DNA from: Albidovulum sediminicola
Lineage (GTDB): Bacteria; Pseudomonadota; Alphaproteobacteria; Rhodobacterales; Rhodobacteraceae
NCBI RefSeq assembly: GCF_025751575.1
Contig: NZ_JAOWLA010000021.1
Coordinates: 1 to 49,929 of the forward strand
Reading direction: 5' to 3'
Length of the DNA: 49,929 nucleotides
Of the stretch, positions 8,444 through 18,062 are shown one piece after another. Under the pieces are notes generated by a model that saw nothing but the letters and a program-made list of their open reading frames with translations, was not told the origin of the DNA and did not search any database. Numbering within the stretch: the first letter of the stretch is position 1; every line of letters begins with the position of its first letter. Both the position numbers and the translations under genes were made by a program.

Positions 8444-9351
8444 TCGTGTTTGTCCTTCTCTTCGACATAGATGCCGAGCGCGTGGCGCTGGCTGTGATAG
8501 CTTTCGATCGACGACACGACGTCCTCGCCCGCCTCGGCGATGATGAACGCGATCAGGACCTCGAAGAACGCCGTCAGCGCGACGGTCGAGATGAAGAACT
8601 GGGGCGTGTCTGTCGGGATGACGAACCTGTGCTGCGCGTCCGGCATGATCGGGCTTGCGAGGCTGTCGGAAATCGCGATGACGCGAACGCCCTGCGCCCG
8701 CGCGATGGCCACGGCCTCGACGATCTCGCGGCGATAGGGGCGGAAGGTCATCGCGATGAGGATGTCGCTCTCATTGGCGCGCGCGAGCCCGTCCACGGGC
8801 TGCGTCCCGCCCTGGGGAAGGGCCCGCACGCCGTCGATTGCCATGCCGGCCAGGTAGGCGAAGTTCTGTGCGATGGCGTTGTTCACCCCGACACCAAGCG
8901 CGTAGCAGCGCCGCGCCGCGACGATCTCGCGCGCGGCTCGCTCGATCGCGCGGTGATCGGTCGAGGCGAAGAAGCCCTCGATATTGTCGATGGCCGCCTC
9001 GGCGCTGGCGGCGTAAAGCGCGCCCATCTCGTCGCGCTGCGCCAGCGATTGCAGCCAGCGCGCGCGATCCGGGTAGGTCTCCCGCCCCTGACGGATCTCA
9101 TCGCGGAAGATCTCGCGGAACGATTCGTAGCTGTCCATCCCGATGGCTCGGGACAAACGTACCAAGGTGTTCGGTTTCACGTCCGCCTTGGCCGCGAGCT
9201 GCCGGATCGAGCAGACCCCGATCTCATTGGGATTGTCCAACAGGAAACCTGCGAGTTTCGCCAGTTCCGGGGTAAGATCCGCGCGCGCCACTTGAATCCT
9301 TTCCAGGATTTCGTGGGATGTCGCGGGCGTTGGTTCATTTGTTTGATTCAT
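8440..9351 (-). CDS. MurR/RpiR-family transcriptional regulator
   Basis: This 303-residue regulator has an N-terminal RpiR-type helix-turn-helix (IRQLAAKADVKPNTLVRLSRAIG, about residues 44-66) and a C-terminal SIS domain (ALGVGVNNAIAQNFAYLAG and ILIAMTFRPYRREIVE). SIS domains usually bind phosphosugars, but RpiR proteins near betaine or amine genes presumably sense another ligand. It is the first gene of the minus-strand catabolic operon, overlaps the Rieske gene by four bases, and diverges from the dimethylglycine-dehydrogenase-like gene across 69 bases. It probably controls both directions. Confidence 0.9.
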   Translation of the reverse strand: MNQTNEPTPATSHEILERIQVARADLTPELAKLAGFLLDNPNEIGVCSIRQLAAKADVKPNTLVRLSRAIGMDSYESFREIFRDEIRQGRETYPDRARWLQSLAQRDEMGALYAASAEAAIDNIEGFFASTDHRAIERAAREIVAARRCYALGVGVNNAIAQNFAYLAGMAIDGVRALPQGGTQPVDGLARANESDILIAMTFRPYRREIVEAVAIARAQGVRVIAISDSLASPIMPDAQHRFVIPTDTPQFFISTVALTAFFEVLIAFIIAEAGEDVVSSIESYHSQRHALGIYVEEKDKHE

Positions 9352-9420
9352 GATTGACGAAATTACGGATGTTCTGTAGCGCTGTCCACAGAAAACATTT
9401 GTTCGAAAAGGAAGCGCTCA
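9352..9420. promoter_or_regulatory. Divergent promoter region with candidate RpiR operator
   Basis: These 69 bases separate the RpiR gene from the flavoprotein operon and are visibly more AT-rich than their surroundings. An imperfect inverted repeat, ATGTTCTGT (9369-9377) and ACAGAAAACAT (9388-9398), has matching arms with two extra A bases on one side. It is the best operator candidate. GGAAG at about 9410-9414 serves as the ribosome-binding site for the gene at 9421. No confident -35/-10 pair was identified. Confidence 0.4.
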
Positions 9421-11868
9421 ATGGTTCCCTCCACTGCCCGCGTGGTGATCATCGGCGGCGGCGTCATGGGCTGCGGCCTGGCCTATCACCTCGCCCATGA
9501 AGGCTGGACCGACGTTGTCCTGCTGGAGAAGGCGGAACTGACCTCCGGCTCGACCTGGCATGCCGCAGGCCAGATCACCCACTCCACCTCCAGCTACGGG
9601 CTTGGCAAATGCGTGGGCTACAACATCGACCTTTACTCCAAGGTGCTGGAGGCCGAGACGGGGCAGTCCGTGACCTGGCATGGCTGCGGCTCGCTGCGGC
9701 TGGCCTATACGGATGACGAGCTTGACTGGCTCCACCAGACCATCTCGGTCGGCAAGGGGCTCGGCTTCCCGATGGAGATCGTAGGGCCCGAGCGCATCCG
9801 CGAATTGCACCCGTTCTACAACCTCGACGGCGTCAAGGCGGCGCTGCACACGCCCGACGACGGCCATGTGGACCCGGCGGGGGCGGCCTTCGCGCTCGCC
9901 AAGGGCGCGCGGCAACTGGGCGTGAAGATCATTCGGCGCTGTCGGGCGACGAACGTCACCCAGCAGCCCAACGGCGAATGGCTGGTCGAGACGGAGCAGG
10001 GCGCCATCACTTGCGAGCATGTCGTCAACGCGGGCGGCACCTATGCGCGGCAGGTCGCGCTCTGGTCGGGATACGACCTGCCTGCGACCTCGATGACGCA
10101 TCACTATCTCATCACCGACACGGTGCCGGAGTTCCTGAACCTCGACAAGGAACTGCCGGTGGTGCGCGATGACCGGCTGGTCTCGGGCTATATCCGGATG
10201 GAGCAGAAGAAGGGCCTGATCGGGATCTATGAGAAGGCCAAACCCAATACCGTCTGGGAGGATCACTGCCCCTGGGAGGCCGAGAACGAGCTTTTCGAGC
10301 CGGACTACGACCGCATCATGCCGTGGCTTGAAAACGCGATGGACCGGATGCCGATCCTGGCCGAGCTTGGGATCACCCGAGAGGTTCATGGCGCCATCAG
10401 CCATCCGCCCGACGGCAACCCGCTGATCGGCCCGGCGCCGGGCCTGAAGAACTACTGGTGCTGCTGCGGCACCCAGATCGGGATCGGCTGGGGCCCGGGC
10501 CTGACGCGGGAACTGGCGCGCTGGATCATCTCCGGCACGCCGGAAATCAACATGCGCGAATTCGATCCGCGCCGCTTCGGCCCCTATGCAGACCAGAAAT
10601 ACCAGATCACCAAGGCGAAGGAGGACTACCTGCTGCGTCACGAGATCCCGTTCCCGCATTTCAACCGCCTCGAAGGCCGGCCGGTCAAACCCTCCGCGCT
10701 TTATGAGGAGTGCAAGGCCGATGGCGCGGTCTTCGAAGAGGTCTACGGCCACGAGCGCCCGCGCTGGTTCGCGCCGGAAGGGATGGCGGCGCAGGACATC
10801 TACGGCTTCCGCCGCACGGGGCTTCACGACATCGTCGGCGCCGAGGTGCGCGGGGTGCGCGAGCGTGCCGGGATCATGGATATCTCGGCCTTCACCAAGG
10901 TCGAGGTTTCGGGCCCGCAGGCGCGCGCCTTCCTGGACGGGCTGGTCGCGAACCGGTTGCCCGCGCCGGGCCGTATCGCGCTGACCCATATCCTCAACGA
11001 AGCCGGTCGGATCGAGCTGGAAACCACGGTTGTCGGCCTTGCCGACGACCGCTTCTACCTCGTCTGCGCGGCCTTCTTCGAACAGCGGCTGGTCGATAAC
11101 CTCACCTTCGCGCTGAAGGGGGAGGATGTGGCGATCACCAACCGGTCGTCCGACTGGGGCGCCTTCGCACTGAACGGCCCCAAGGCGCGCGACATCCTGG
11201 CCGCGACGACGACTGCCGAGCTGTCCAACGCGACCTTCAAATGGATGACCGCGCAGGAGATCGCCGTCGGTGGCCAGAAGCTTTGGGCCTTCCGCATGTC
11301 CTATGCCGGCGAGTTGGGATGGGAGTTCCACGGCCCCCGCGATGCCATCCTGGCCGCTTTCCGCGCCGTCAAGGCGGCGGGCAAGCCCCATGGCCTGGTC
11401 AACTACGGCTCCTTCGCGATGAACGCGATGCGGATGGAAAAGGCCTTCAAGGGTGCGGGCGAACTGACGAACGAGGTCACGCTGCCTGAGGCCGATGTCA
11501 TGCGCTTCGTCCGGATGGACAAGGGCTTTCGTGGCCGGGCGGCGACCGAGGCGACGGCGGCCAAACCCCTGCGCTTCGTCTGCGTCTACCTGGAGGTCGC
11601 CGATGACGGCAAATCCGACGGCAACGGCGGCGAGGCGGTGCTTGCGGGCGGAAAACAGATCGGCACCGTCAGCTCGATCGCCTTCGGGCATGGCGTCGGA
11701 AAGCTTCTGGCCTTCGCCTATGTGAAGCCTGAACACGCCCTGCCGGGCACCGCGCTGGAGGTCGTCATCATGGGGGTGCCGCGCGCGGCGAGGGTCCTGG
11801 CCGAACCCGCCTACGATCCCGATAGCCTCAAGCCGCGCACCGATGCGCGCGAGGTGGCACAGGCATGA
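9421..11868 (+). CDS. Dimethylglycine/sarcosine dehydrogenase-like FAD protein with GcvT-type folate domain
   Basis: This 815-residue protein has an N-terminal FAD oxidoreductase domain (VVIIGGGVMGCG, residues 8-19) and a C-terminal glycine-cleavage T-protein domain (from about residue 430). The motif GSTWHAAG contains H47, which aligns with the histidine that carries covalent FAD in sarcosine and dimethylglycine dehydrogenases. Such enzymes oxidise an N-methyl group and pass the one-carbon unit to tetrahydrofolate as 5,10-methylene-THF. Length and order match DMGDH/SarDH. It opens an operon of seven overlapping or closely spaced genes and is divergent from the RpiR regulator. The exact N-methyl substrate is not determined. 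Confidence 0.9.
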   Translation: MVPSTARVVIIGGGVMGCGLAYHLAHEGWTDVVLLEKAELTSGSTWHAAGQITHSTSSYGLGKCVGYNIDLYSKVLEAETGQSVTWHGCGSLRLAYTDDELDWLHQTISVGKGLGFPMEIVGPERIRELHPFYNLDGVKAALHTPDDGHVDPAGAAFALAKGARQLGVKIIRRCRATNVTQQPNGEWLVETEQGAITCEHVVNAGGTYARQVALWSGYDLPATSMTHHYLITDTVPEFLNLDKELPVVRDDRLVSGYIRMEQKKGLIGIYEKAKPNTVWEDHCPWEAENELFEPDYDRIMPWLENAMDRMPILAELGITREVHGAISHPPDGNPLIGPAPGLKNYWCCCGTQIGIGWGPGLTRELARWIISGTPEINMREFDPRRFGPYADQKYQITKAKEDYLLRHEIPFPHFNRLEGRPVKPSALYEECKADGAVFEEVYGHERPRWFAPEGMAAQDIYGFRRTGLHDIVGAEVRGVRERAGIMDISAFTKVEVSGPQARAFLDGLVANRLPAPGRIALTHILNEAGRIELETTVVGLADDRFYLVCAAFFEQRLVDNLTFALKGEDVAITNRSSDWGAFALNGPKARDILAATTTAELSNATFKWMTAQEIAVGGQKLWAFRMSYAGELGWEFHGPRDAILAAFRAVKAAGKPHGLVNYGSFAMNAMRMEKAFKGAGELTNEVTLPEADVMRFVRMDKGFRGRAATEATAAKPLRFVCVYLEVADDGKSDGNGGEAVLAGGKQIGTVSSIAFGHGVGKLLAFAYVKPEHALPGTALEVVIMGVPRAARVLAEPAYDPDSLKPRTDAREVAQA

Positions 11869-12959
11869 GCACGATGAAGGCGATGGTCCTTATGGGCCAT
11901 GGCGACTTCGACCAACTTGTCTGGCGCGAGGACTGGCCGAAACCCGTCCCCGCCGCCGGCGAGGTGCTGATCCGCGTCGGGGCCTGTGGGCTCAACAACA
12001 CCGATATCAACACCCGCACCGCCTGGTATGCGACCGAGGTGCGGGAGGGGATCTCAGAAAAGGGCGGCACCTCGGGGTTTGATGTGCAGGACGCCTCGGA
12101 CGGGACCTGGGGCGGGCAACCCCTGACGTTCCCGCGCATTCAGGGTGCGGACACGGTAGGGCGCATCGAGGCCGTGGGGCCGGGCGTGGACCCTGCGCGG
12201 GTGGGCGAACGGGTGATCGTCGATCCCTGGCTGCTCGGGCCGGGGGACTGGATGGAGCCCGGCAACGCCCCTTACTACGGTTCCGAATGCGACGGCGGCT
12301 TCGCCGAATACACGACGATCCGCGCCAGCAACGCGCACCGGATCGAGTGCGACCTGAGCGATGCCGAAATCGCGACCTTCCCCTGCGCGCTGACGACGGC
12401 GGAAACGCTGGTTCTGCGCAGCGAGCCGCGACCGGGCGAGACGGTGGTCATCTCGGGCGCCTCCGGCGGTGTGGGCAGCACGGCGCTGCAACTGTGCAAG
12501 CTGCGCGGCGCGCGGGTCATCGGCATCGCCTCGGCCGCCAAACACGACCAGCTGCGGGCGGCGGGCTGCGACCTGGTGATCGACCGCGCCGTGCCGGATC
12601 TGGAAGCCGCGATCCGCGAAACCGCGGGCGGCCCGGTCGAGGTCGTTCTGGACGTGGTCGGCGGCCCGATGTTCATGCCGGTCGTCAGCGCGCTTCGGCC
12701 GGGGGGGCGCTACGCTTCCTGCGGGGCGATCTCGGGACCGATGGTGGAGTTCGACCTGCGCCGGCTGATCTACCGCGACCTGAAACTTTGTGGCGCGACG
12801 ATCACGCCGCCGGGGACGATGGCGCGGCTCGTCAAGCTGATCGAGCGCGGCCAGATCAAGCCGCAGCTTGCCGCGACCTACCCGCTGCGGGACCTGCACG
12901 ACGCGCAGCGCGCCTTCCTCGCCAAGAACCATGTCGGCAACATCGTGGTGACACCGTGA
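11865..12959 (+). CDS. Zinc-independent MDR-family (quinone oxidoreductase-like) dehydrogenase
   Basis: This 364-residue protein belongs to the medium-chain dehydrogenase/reductase superfamily. The cofactor-binding motif SGASGGVGSTALQL lies near residue 199, and a GroES-like N-terminal domain precedes it (ADTVGRIEAVGPGVDPARVGERV). The four-cysteine structural zinc loop of classical alcohol dehydrogenases is absent, pointing to the quinone oxidoreductase-like branch. It probably reduces or oxidises a C=C or carbonyl intermediate of the pathway. The start overlaps the preceding stop (ATGA) and its own stop overlaps the next start (GTGA), so it is translationally coupled on both sides. Confidence 0.88.
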   Translation: MSTMKAMVLMGHGDFDQLVWREDWPKPVPAAGEVLIRVGACGLNNTDINTRTAWYATEVREGISEKGGTSGFDVQDASDGTWGGQPLTFPRIQGADTVGRIEAVGPGVDPARVGERVIVDPWLLGPGDWMEPGNAPYYGSECDGGFAEYTTIRASNAHRIECDLSDAEIATFPCALTTAETLVLRSEPRPGETVVISGASGGVGSTALQLCKLRGARVIGIASAAKHDQLRAAGCDLVIDRAVPDLEAAIRETAGGPVEVVLDVVGGPMFMPVVSALRPGGRYASCGAISGPMVEFDLRRLIYRDLKLCGATITPPGTMARLVKLIERGQIKPQLAATYPLRDLHDAQRAFLAKNHVGNIVVTP

Positions 12960-14062
12960 AGATTACCCGCATCCGGATCTTCAAGACCGGCCTTCCCTAT
13001 GTGGGCGGTGCTTACGCCTGGGGGGCGGGTAATGCGATCACGGTCTCGCAGGCCTCGGTCGTGGTGATCGACACCGACGCGGGCCTGCAGGGCTGCGGGG
13101 AGTTCAGCCCCTGCGGCGAAAACTACATGGTGGCCCATTCCGAAGGCGTGGAGGCGCTGGCGCGCCTGGTCGCGCCCCGGCTCCTGGGCGAGGACCCGCG
13201 CCAGGTCGCGCGGATCGAGCAGATCCTGGACCACGCGGTGCAGGGACATGGCTATGCCAAGGCCCCCTTCGACGCGGCCTGCTGGGACATTCTGGGCCAG
13301 GCGCTTTCGGCCCCGGTCTGGATGCTTCTGGGCGGCAAGCTGACCGATGGCGCGCCGATGTACCGGGTCGCACCACAGAAGGCGACGGAGGAGACCCTGG
13401 CCGAGATGGAGCGCTACCGCGCCGACGGCTACCGGCAGTTCCAGATCAAGGTCGGCGGCGACTGGGCGGCGGATATCGACCGCATCCGCGACACCGTTCC
13501 GCTACTGAAACCCGGCGAGAAGGCCATGGCCGACGCCAATCAGGGCTGGCGGGTCGACAACGCGATCCGGGTTGCGCGCGCGACGCGCGATCTCGATTTC
13601 ATCCTCGAACAGCCCTGCCGCAGTTACGAGGAATGCCAGCAGGTCCGCCGCGTCGCCGAGCAGCCGATGAAGCTCGACGAATGCGTGACTGGCATCCACG
13701 CCGCGCAGCGCATCGTCGCGGATCGCGGCGCCGAGATCTGCTGCCTCAAGATCTCCAACCTCGGCGGGCTCACCAAGGCACGGCGGGTCCGCGACTACCT
13801 GGTTGAAAACCGCATCCCGGTGGTCAGCGAGGACACCTGGGGGGGCGAGATCACGAGTGCCGTCGTCGCGCATTTCGCGGCCTCGACCCCGCCGGAATAC
13901 CTGCAGAACACGACCGACCTGATGAACTACAACACCCGGTCCACCGGCATCGGCGGGCCGGTCGCGAAGGACGGCAAGCTTTACGCGACAGACACGCCGG
14001 GGCTTGGCGTGTCGGCGGATTTCGAAAGCCTTGGCGACCCGGTCGCCGTCTACGGGGCATGA
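12956..14062 (+). CDS. Mandelate racemase/muconate lactonizing enzyme-family protein, copy 1
   Basis: This 368-residue enolase-superfamily protein starts at a GTG overlapping the previous stop (GTGA). The active site is complete: QIK in FQIKVGG, Mg ligands D in ADANQGW, E in LEQPC and D in LDECVT, and the second lysine in CLKISNLGG. Lysines on both faces of the barrel are the signature of proton-transfer racemases and epimerases in the MLE subgroup. The QIK arrangement resembles, from memory, hydroxyproline-betaine 2-epimerase (HpbD). It is the first of three tandem paralogues. Dehydratase or cycloisomerase activity cannot be excluded. Confidence 0.88.
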   Translation: MKITRIRIFKTGLPYVGGAYAWGAGNAITVSQASVVVIDTDAGLQGCGEFSPCGENYMVAHSEGVEALARLVAPRLLGEDPRQVARIEQILDHAVQGHGYAKAPFDAACWDILGQALSAPVWMLLGGKLTDGAPMYRVAPQKATEETLAEMERYRADGYRQFQIKVGGDWAADIDRIRDTVPLLKPGEKAMADANQGWRVDNAIRVARATRDLDFILEQPCRSYEECQQVRRVAEQPMKLDECVTGIHAAQRIVADRGAEICCLKISNLGGLTKARRVRDYLVENRIPVVSEDTWGGEITSAVVAHFAASTPPEYLQNTTDLMNYNTRSTGIGGPVAKDGKLYATDTPGLGVSADFESLGDPVAVYGA

Positions 14063-14063
14063 G

Positions 14064-15179
14064 ATGAAGATCACGCGCATCACGGTCTGGGCGATCGACC
14101 TGCCGCTGTCGAAGCCCTACTGGCTTTCGGGCGGGCGGCTGAAGTTCGAGCGGCTCGACAGTACCTTCGTTCGGCTCGACACCGACGCGGGCATCAGCGG
14201 CTGGGGCGAGGGCTGCCCCTGGGGGACGACCTACCTGCCAGCCCACGGGACCGGCATCCGCGCCGGGATCGCGACGCTTGCCCCGGCGGTCCTCGGCCGC
14301 GATCCGAGGTCGCTGCGCGCGCTCAACGACGCGATGGACGTTCAGTTGCCCGGTCACCTCTACGTCAAGTCGGCGATCGACATGGCGGCCTGGGACATTC
14401 TGGGGCAAAGCGCCGGACTGCCGCTCTGGCAGCTTTTCGGGGGAACCGAGGCGGTGCCGGTCGCGGTGAATTCCTCGATCTCGACCGGCACGCCGGAGGA
14501 GATGATCGCCCTGATCCGCGAGGCGAGTGCAAAGGGGTACCGCACCCATTCCGCCAAGCTTGGCGGGCACGATATCGCGGCCGACATCGCCCGGATCGAG
14601 GCGATCAGCGCGGCCCTGCCCGCCGACGAAAAGGTCACCTACGACATCAACCGCGCCTGGACGCCGGGCGTTGCGGTGCAGGTTCTGAACTCGGTGGCCG
14701 CGCGCGACTGGGTGGAACAGCCCTGCGAAACGCTGGACCAATGCGCGCATGTGGCGCGCCGCGTCCGGAACCCGATCATGCTCGACGAGTGCCTGCACAG
14801 CTTCCAGGACCATCTGGACGCCTGGCGCCTTGGCGCCTGCGAAGGCGTCAAGGTCAAGCCGAACCGCGTGGGCGGCTTGACCAGGGCGCTGCAGATCCGC
14901 GACTTCGGCGTCTCGGTCGGCTGGCAGATGCATATCGAGGATCTGGGCGGCTCCGCGCTTGCCGATACAGCCGCGATCCACCTGGCCTCCGCCACGCCGA
15001 CGGCCAACCGGCTGGCCAGTTGGCTCTGCCACTACCATCTGGCCGTTGACCCCGTGCCTGGGCAAGGCGCGCGCAACAATGGCGGCTTCGCGACGCCCCC
15101 CTCGGCGCCGGGGCTCGGCGTCATCCCCGAGGTCGCCCGGCTTGGCGATCCGGTCGCGGTCTATGAGGTCGAAGCATGA
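14064..15179 (+). CDS. Mandelate racemase/muconate lactonizing enzyme-family protein, copy 2
   Basis: This 371-residue paralogue of its neighbours begins MKITRITVW, one base after the previous stop. Catalytic residues are the lysine in HSAKLGG (SAK rather than QxK), Mg ligands D in YDINRAW, E in VEQPC and D in LDECLHS, and the second lysine in VKVKPNRVGG. The different KxK-motif residue, the longer loop near the N-terminus (LSGGRLKFERLDS) and the distinct 320-350 region suggest a different substrate or stereochemistry from copies 1 and 3. In-frame starts further upstream lie inside copy 1 and are rejected. Confidence 0.87.
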   Translation: MKITRITVWAIDLPLSKPYWLSGGRLKFERLDSTFVRLDTDAGISGWGEGCPWGTTYLPAHGTGIRAGIATLAPAVLGRDPRSLRALNDAMDVQLPGHLYVKSAIDMAAWDILGQSAGLPLWQLFGGTEAVPVAVNSSISTGTPEEMIALIREASAKGYRTHSAKLGGHDIAADIARIEAISAALPADEKVTYDINRAWTPGVAVQVLNSVAARDWVEQPCETLDQCAHVARRVRNPIMLDECLHSFQDHLDAWRLGACEGVKVKPNRVGGLTRALQIRDFGVSVGWQMHIEDLGGSALADTAAIHLASATPTANRLASWLCHYHLAVDPVPGQGARNNGGFATPPSAPGLGVIPEVARLGDPVAVYEVEA

Positions 15180-16279
15180 AGATCACCCGTCTCACGCTCT
15201 GGGAAGTGCCGCTGACGAGCCATGTCGCCTATCACATGGCGGGCGGCAAGACCTGCGATACGGTGACGTCGGTCCTCTTGCGGATTGACACCGATGCCGG
15301 CATTTCTGGCTGGGGGGAGGTCTGCCCGATCCCGCATTACCTGCCCGCCTATCCCGAAGGCGTGCGCCCGGCGATGGAATACCTAGCGCCGGTCCTGATC
15401 GGCGCCGATCCCGTCGGACCGGAGGTTCTGATGAGCCGTGCCGATGCCTGGCTTCAGGGCCACCCCTACGCCAAGTCGGCGCTTGACCTCGCGCTTTGGG
15501 ACATCACCGGACAGGTCGCGGGCCTGCCGCTTCACGCGCTGCTGGGCGGGCGGCAGATGGCGGACATGCCGCTTTACCACTCGATCACCTGCATCGCCCC
15601 CGAAGAGATGGCGCGCATCGCGCGCGAGGCTCAGGCCGAGGGGATCGCGCAGTTCCAGGTCAAGCTGGGGGCGGATAACGACTGGCAGGCGGACGTGGCG
15701 CGCCTGCGTCTGGTGCGGGAGGCGGTGGGCGAGGGCCCGTTGGTCTACGGCGACTGGAACTGTGGCGCGACGCGGCTGGACGCGACGCGGGTGGGCAAGG
15801 CCCTCGCCGGGCGCGATATCATGCTGGAACAGCCCTGCGCGACGCTGGAGGAATGCGCCGCCGTCCGCGCCGCCACCGGCCTGCCGATGAAGATCGATGA
15901 AAACGGGCATGACACGGCCTCGCTCCTGAGGGCCTATGAGCTTGGCTGCATGGACGCGGTCGCGCTGAAACTGTCGAAGTTCGGCGGGCTGTCGCCGATG
16001 CGGCGGGCGCGCGACCTGTGCCTTCACCTCGGCGCGAAGATGTGCGTCGAGGACACCTGGGGATCGGACGTGACGACCGCCGCGCTCTTGCATCTGGCGG
16101 CCGCCACGCCGGAGCGGATGCTCCTGAACACCTGTGACCTTTCGGGCTATGTCGCGCCCCGTCTTGACCCGGGTGCGCCCGCGCGCAAGGCGGGCCGCAT
16201 CGCACCGCCCGAGGGGCCGGGGCTGGGCGTGACGCCCGATCCGGCGACCCTCGGCCAACCCATCGCCATCATCGACTAG
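15176..16279 (+). CDS. Mandelate racemase/muconate lactonizing enzyme-family protein, copy 3
   Basis: This 367-residue third tandem enolase-superfamily member overlaps copy 2 by four bases (ATGA). Its active site has QVK in FQVKLGA, Mg ligands D in YGDWNCG, E in LEQPC and D in IDENGHD, and the second lysine in ALKLSKFGG. The glycine after KLG in copies 1 and 2 is replaced by alanine, altering the end of the KxK strand. As in the others, two lysines permit two-base 1,1-proton transfer. The aminotransferase gene starts nine bases later. Confidence 0.87.
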   Translation: MKITRLTLWEVPLTSHVAYHMAGGKTCDTVTSVLLRIDTDAGISGWGEVCPIPHYLPAYPEGVRPAMEYLAPVLIGADPVGPEVLMSRADAWLQGHPYAKSALDLALWDITGQVAGLPLHALLGGRQMADMPLYHSITCIAPEEMARIAREAQAEGIAQFQVKLGADNDWQADVARLRLVREAVGEGPLVYGDWNCGATRLDATRVGKALAGRDIMLEQPCATLEECAAVRAATGLPMKIDENGHDTASLLRAYELGCMDAVALKLSKFGGLSPMRRARDLCLHLGAKMCVEDTWGSDVTTAALLHLAAATPERMLLNTCDLSGYVAPRLDPGAPARKAGRIAPPEGPGLGVTPDPATLGQPIAIID

Positions 16280-16288
16280 GAGACCAAG

Positions 16289-17563
16289 ATGCTCGACAAG
16301 ACCCCGATGCAGGCGCTCGCCGAACGGGCCCGCGCCGTCCTTCCCGCAGGCGGTTTCGGGAACTTCGACCCCTCGGTCTTCATCCGCGCGGGCAAGGGCT
16401 CGCGCGTGTGGGACGAGGATGGGCGCGAATATGTCGATTACCTGATCGGCTCGGGGCCGATGCTGCTGGGCCATGGCCATCCGGAGGTCCTTGACGCGGT
16501 GGCCGAACAACTGCCGAAGGGCATGACCTTCTTCGCCAACAACGCCCCCGGCATCGAACTGGCCGAGGAGATCTGCCGCGCCGTTCCCTGCGCCGAGCAA
16601 TTGCGCTTCCTGACCTCGGGCGGCGAGGCCGACATGTACGCGATGCGCCTGGCCCGCGCCTTCACCGGCCGCGACAAGATCCTGAAGTTCGAGGGCGGCT
16701 ATCACGGCATGTCCGCCGAGGCGCAGATGAGCCTTGCGCCGACGCGGCTGGTGAACTTCCCGCAAGCCGTGCCCGACAGCGCCGGCATCCCCGAGGCCGT
16801 GCGCGCCGAGATGCTGATCGCCCCTTTCAACGACCCGGACTACCTCGAAGACCTGCTGCGGGAACATGGCGACCAGATCGCCGGGATCATCGTGGAGCCC
16901 CTGCAGCGCATCATCCCGCCGGCGCCGGGCTTCCTTCAGGCGGTGCGCGATCTTTGCGACCGTTACGGCATCGTGCTGATCTTCGATGAGGTCGTGACCG
17001 GCTTCCGCTTCGCCTATGGCGGCGCGCAGGAGGCTTATGGCGTGACGCCCGACCTTTGCACGTTGGGCAAGATCATCGGCGGTGGCTTTCCGCTGGCGGC
17101 GGTCGCGGGCCGCAAGGCCATCCTGGACCATTTCGACAAGGCCATCGTCGGCGCCGACCGCTGGCTGATGATGCTCGGCACGCTGTCGGGCAACCCGGTC
17201 GCCGCCGTGGCGGGCCTCAAGACGATGGAGGTGCTGCGCCGCGATGGCGCCTATGACCGGCTCAACGCCAATGGCGCGCGGCTGATGGCGATGTTTGAAG
17301 GGCATCTTTCGGCGGCAGGCGTGGCGCACCGCATCATCGGGCACCCGACGCTTTTCGACGTCGTCTTCACCGAGCGGGAGGTGCGCAACTACCGCGACGT
17401 TCAGGCCGCGGACGCGGGCAAGAACGCGAAGTTCAACGCGGTCCTGCGAGAGAATGGCGTCTTCAAGTCGCCCGGCAAGGTCTATCCGAGCCTCGCCCTT
17501 ACTGAAGCCGACTTCGTCCTGACCGAGGCCGCCATCGCCCGGGCCGCCGAGGCGATCGCCTGA
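16289..17563 (+). CDS. Class III PLP-dependent aminotransferase/aminomutase
   Basis: This 424-residue protein of the class III aminotransferase family is most like glutamate-1-semialdehyde 2,1-aminomutase in layout. The PLP site includes the phosphate-binding SGGEADMYAMRLAR (about residues 110-123), D in IFDEVVTGFR and the Schiff-base lysine in LGKIIGGGFPLAAV (about 261). It has a clear AGGAGACC ribosome-binding site. Its position at the end of the racemase block suggests it transaminates, or shifts an amino group in, the epimerised product. A housekeeping HemL role is unlikely in this operon. Confidence 0.88.
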   Translation: MLDKTPMQALAERARAVLPAGGFGNFDPSVFIRAGKGSRVWDEDGREYVDYLIGSGPMLLGHGHPEVLDAVAEQLPKGMTFFANNAPGIELAEEICRAVPCAEQLRFLTSGGEADMYAMRLARAFTGRDKILKFEGGYHGMSAEAQMSLAPTRLVNFPQAVPDSAGIPEAVRAEMLIAPFNDPDYLEDLLREHGDQIAGIIVEPLQRIIPPAPGFLQAVRDLCDRYGIVLIFDEVVTGFRFAYGGAQEAYGVTPDLCTLGKIIGGGFPLAAVAGRKAILDHFDKAIVGADRWLMMLGTLSGNPVAAVAGLKTMEVLRRDGAYDRLNANGARLMAMFEGHLSAAGVAHRIIGHPTLFDVVFTEREVRNYRDVQAADAGKNAKFNAVLRENGVFKSPGKVYPSLALTEADFVLTEAAIARAAEAIA

Positions 17564-17696
17564 AGGGGGCGTGAACCCCGGATGCGATGAGATCGATGAA
17601 ATGAAGGCTCCGGCATCCGTTACGCGGGTGACTGACAGCGCCGGGGCAATTCGGAACCGCGTCGGCTCGGTCCGCTCGGGCCGCCGCTCTCCCTGA

Positions 17697-18047
<351 letters not shown>

Positions 18048-18062
18048 GGGGCAGGGCGCGGA

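Noticed and set aside
9418..11736. Long minus-strand open frame (772 codons) opposite the DMGDH-like gene
   Set aside because: It is the antisense shadow of a GC-rich gene; the translation is Arg/Gly/Asp-rich with no domain, while the plus strand encodes clear FAD and GcvT domains.
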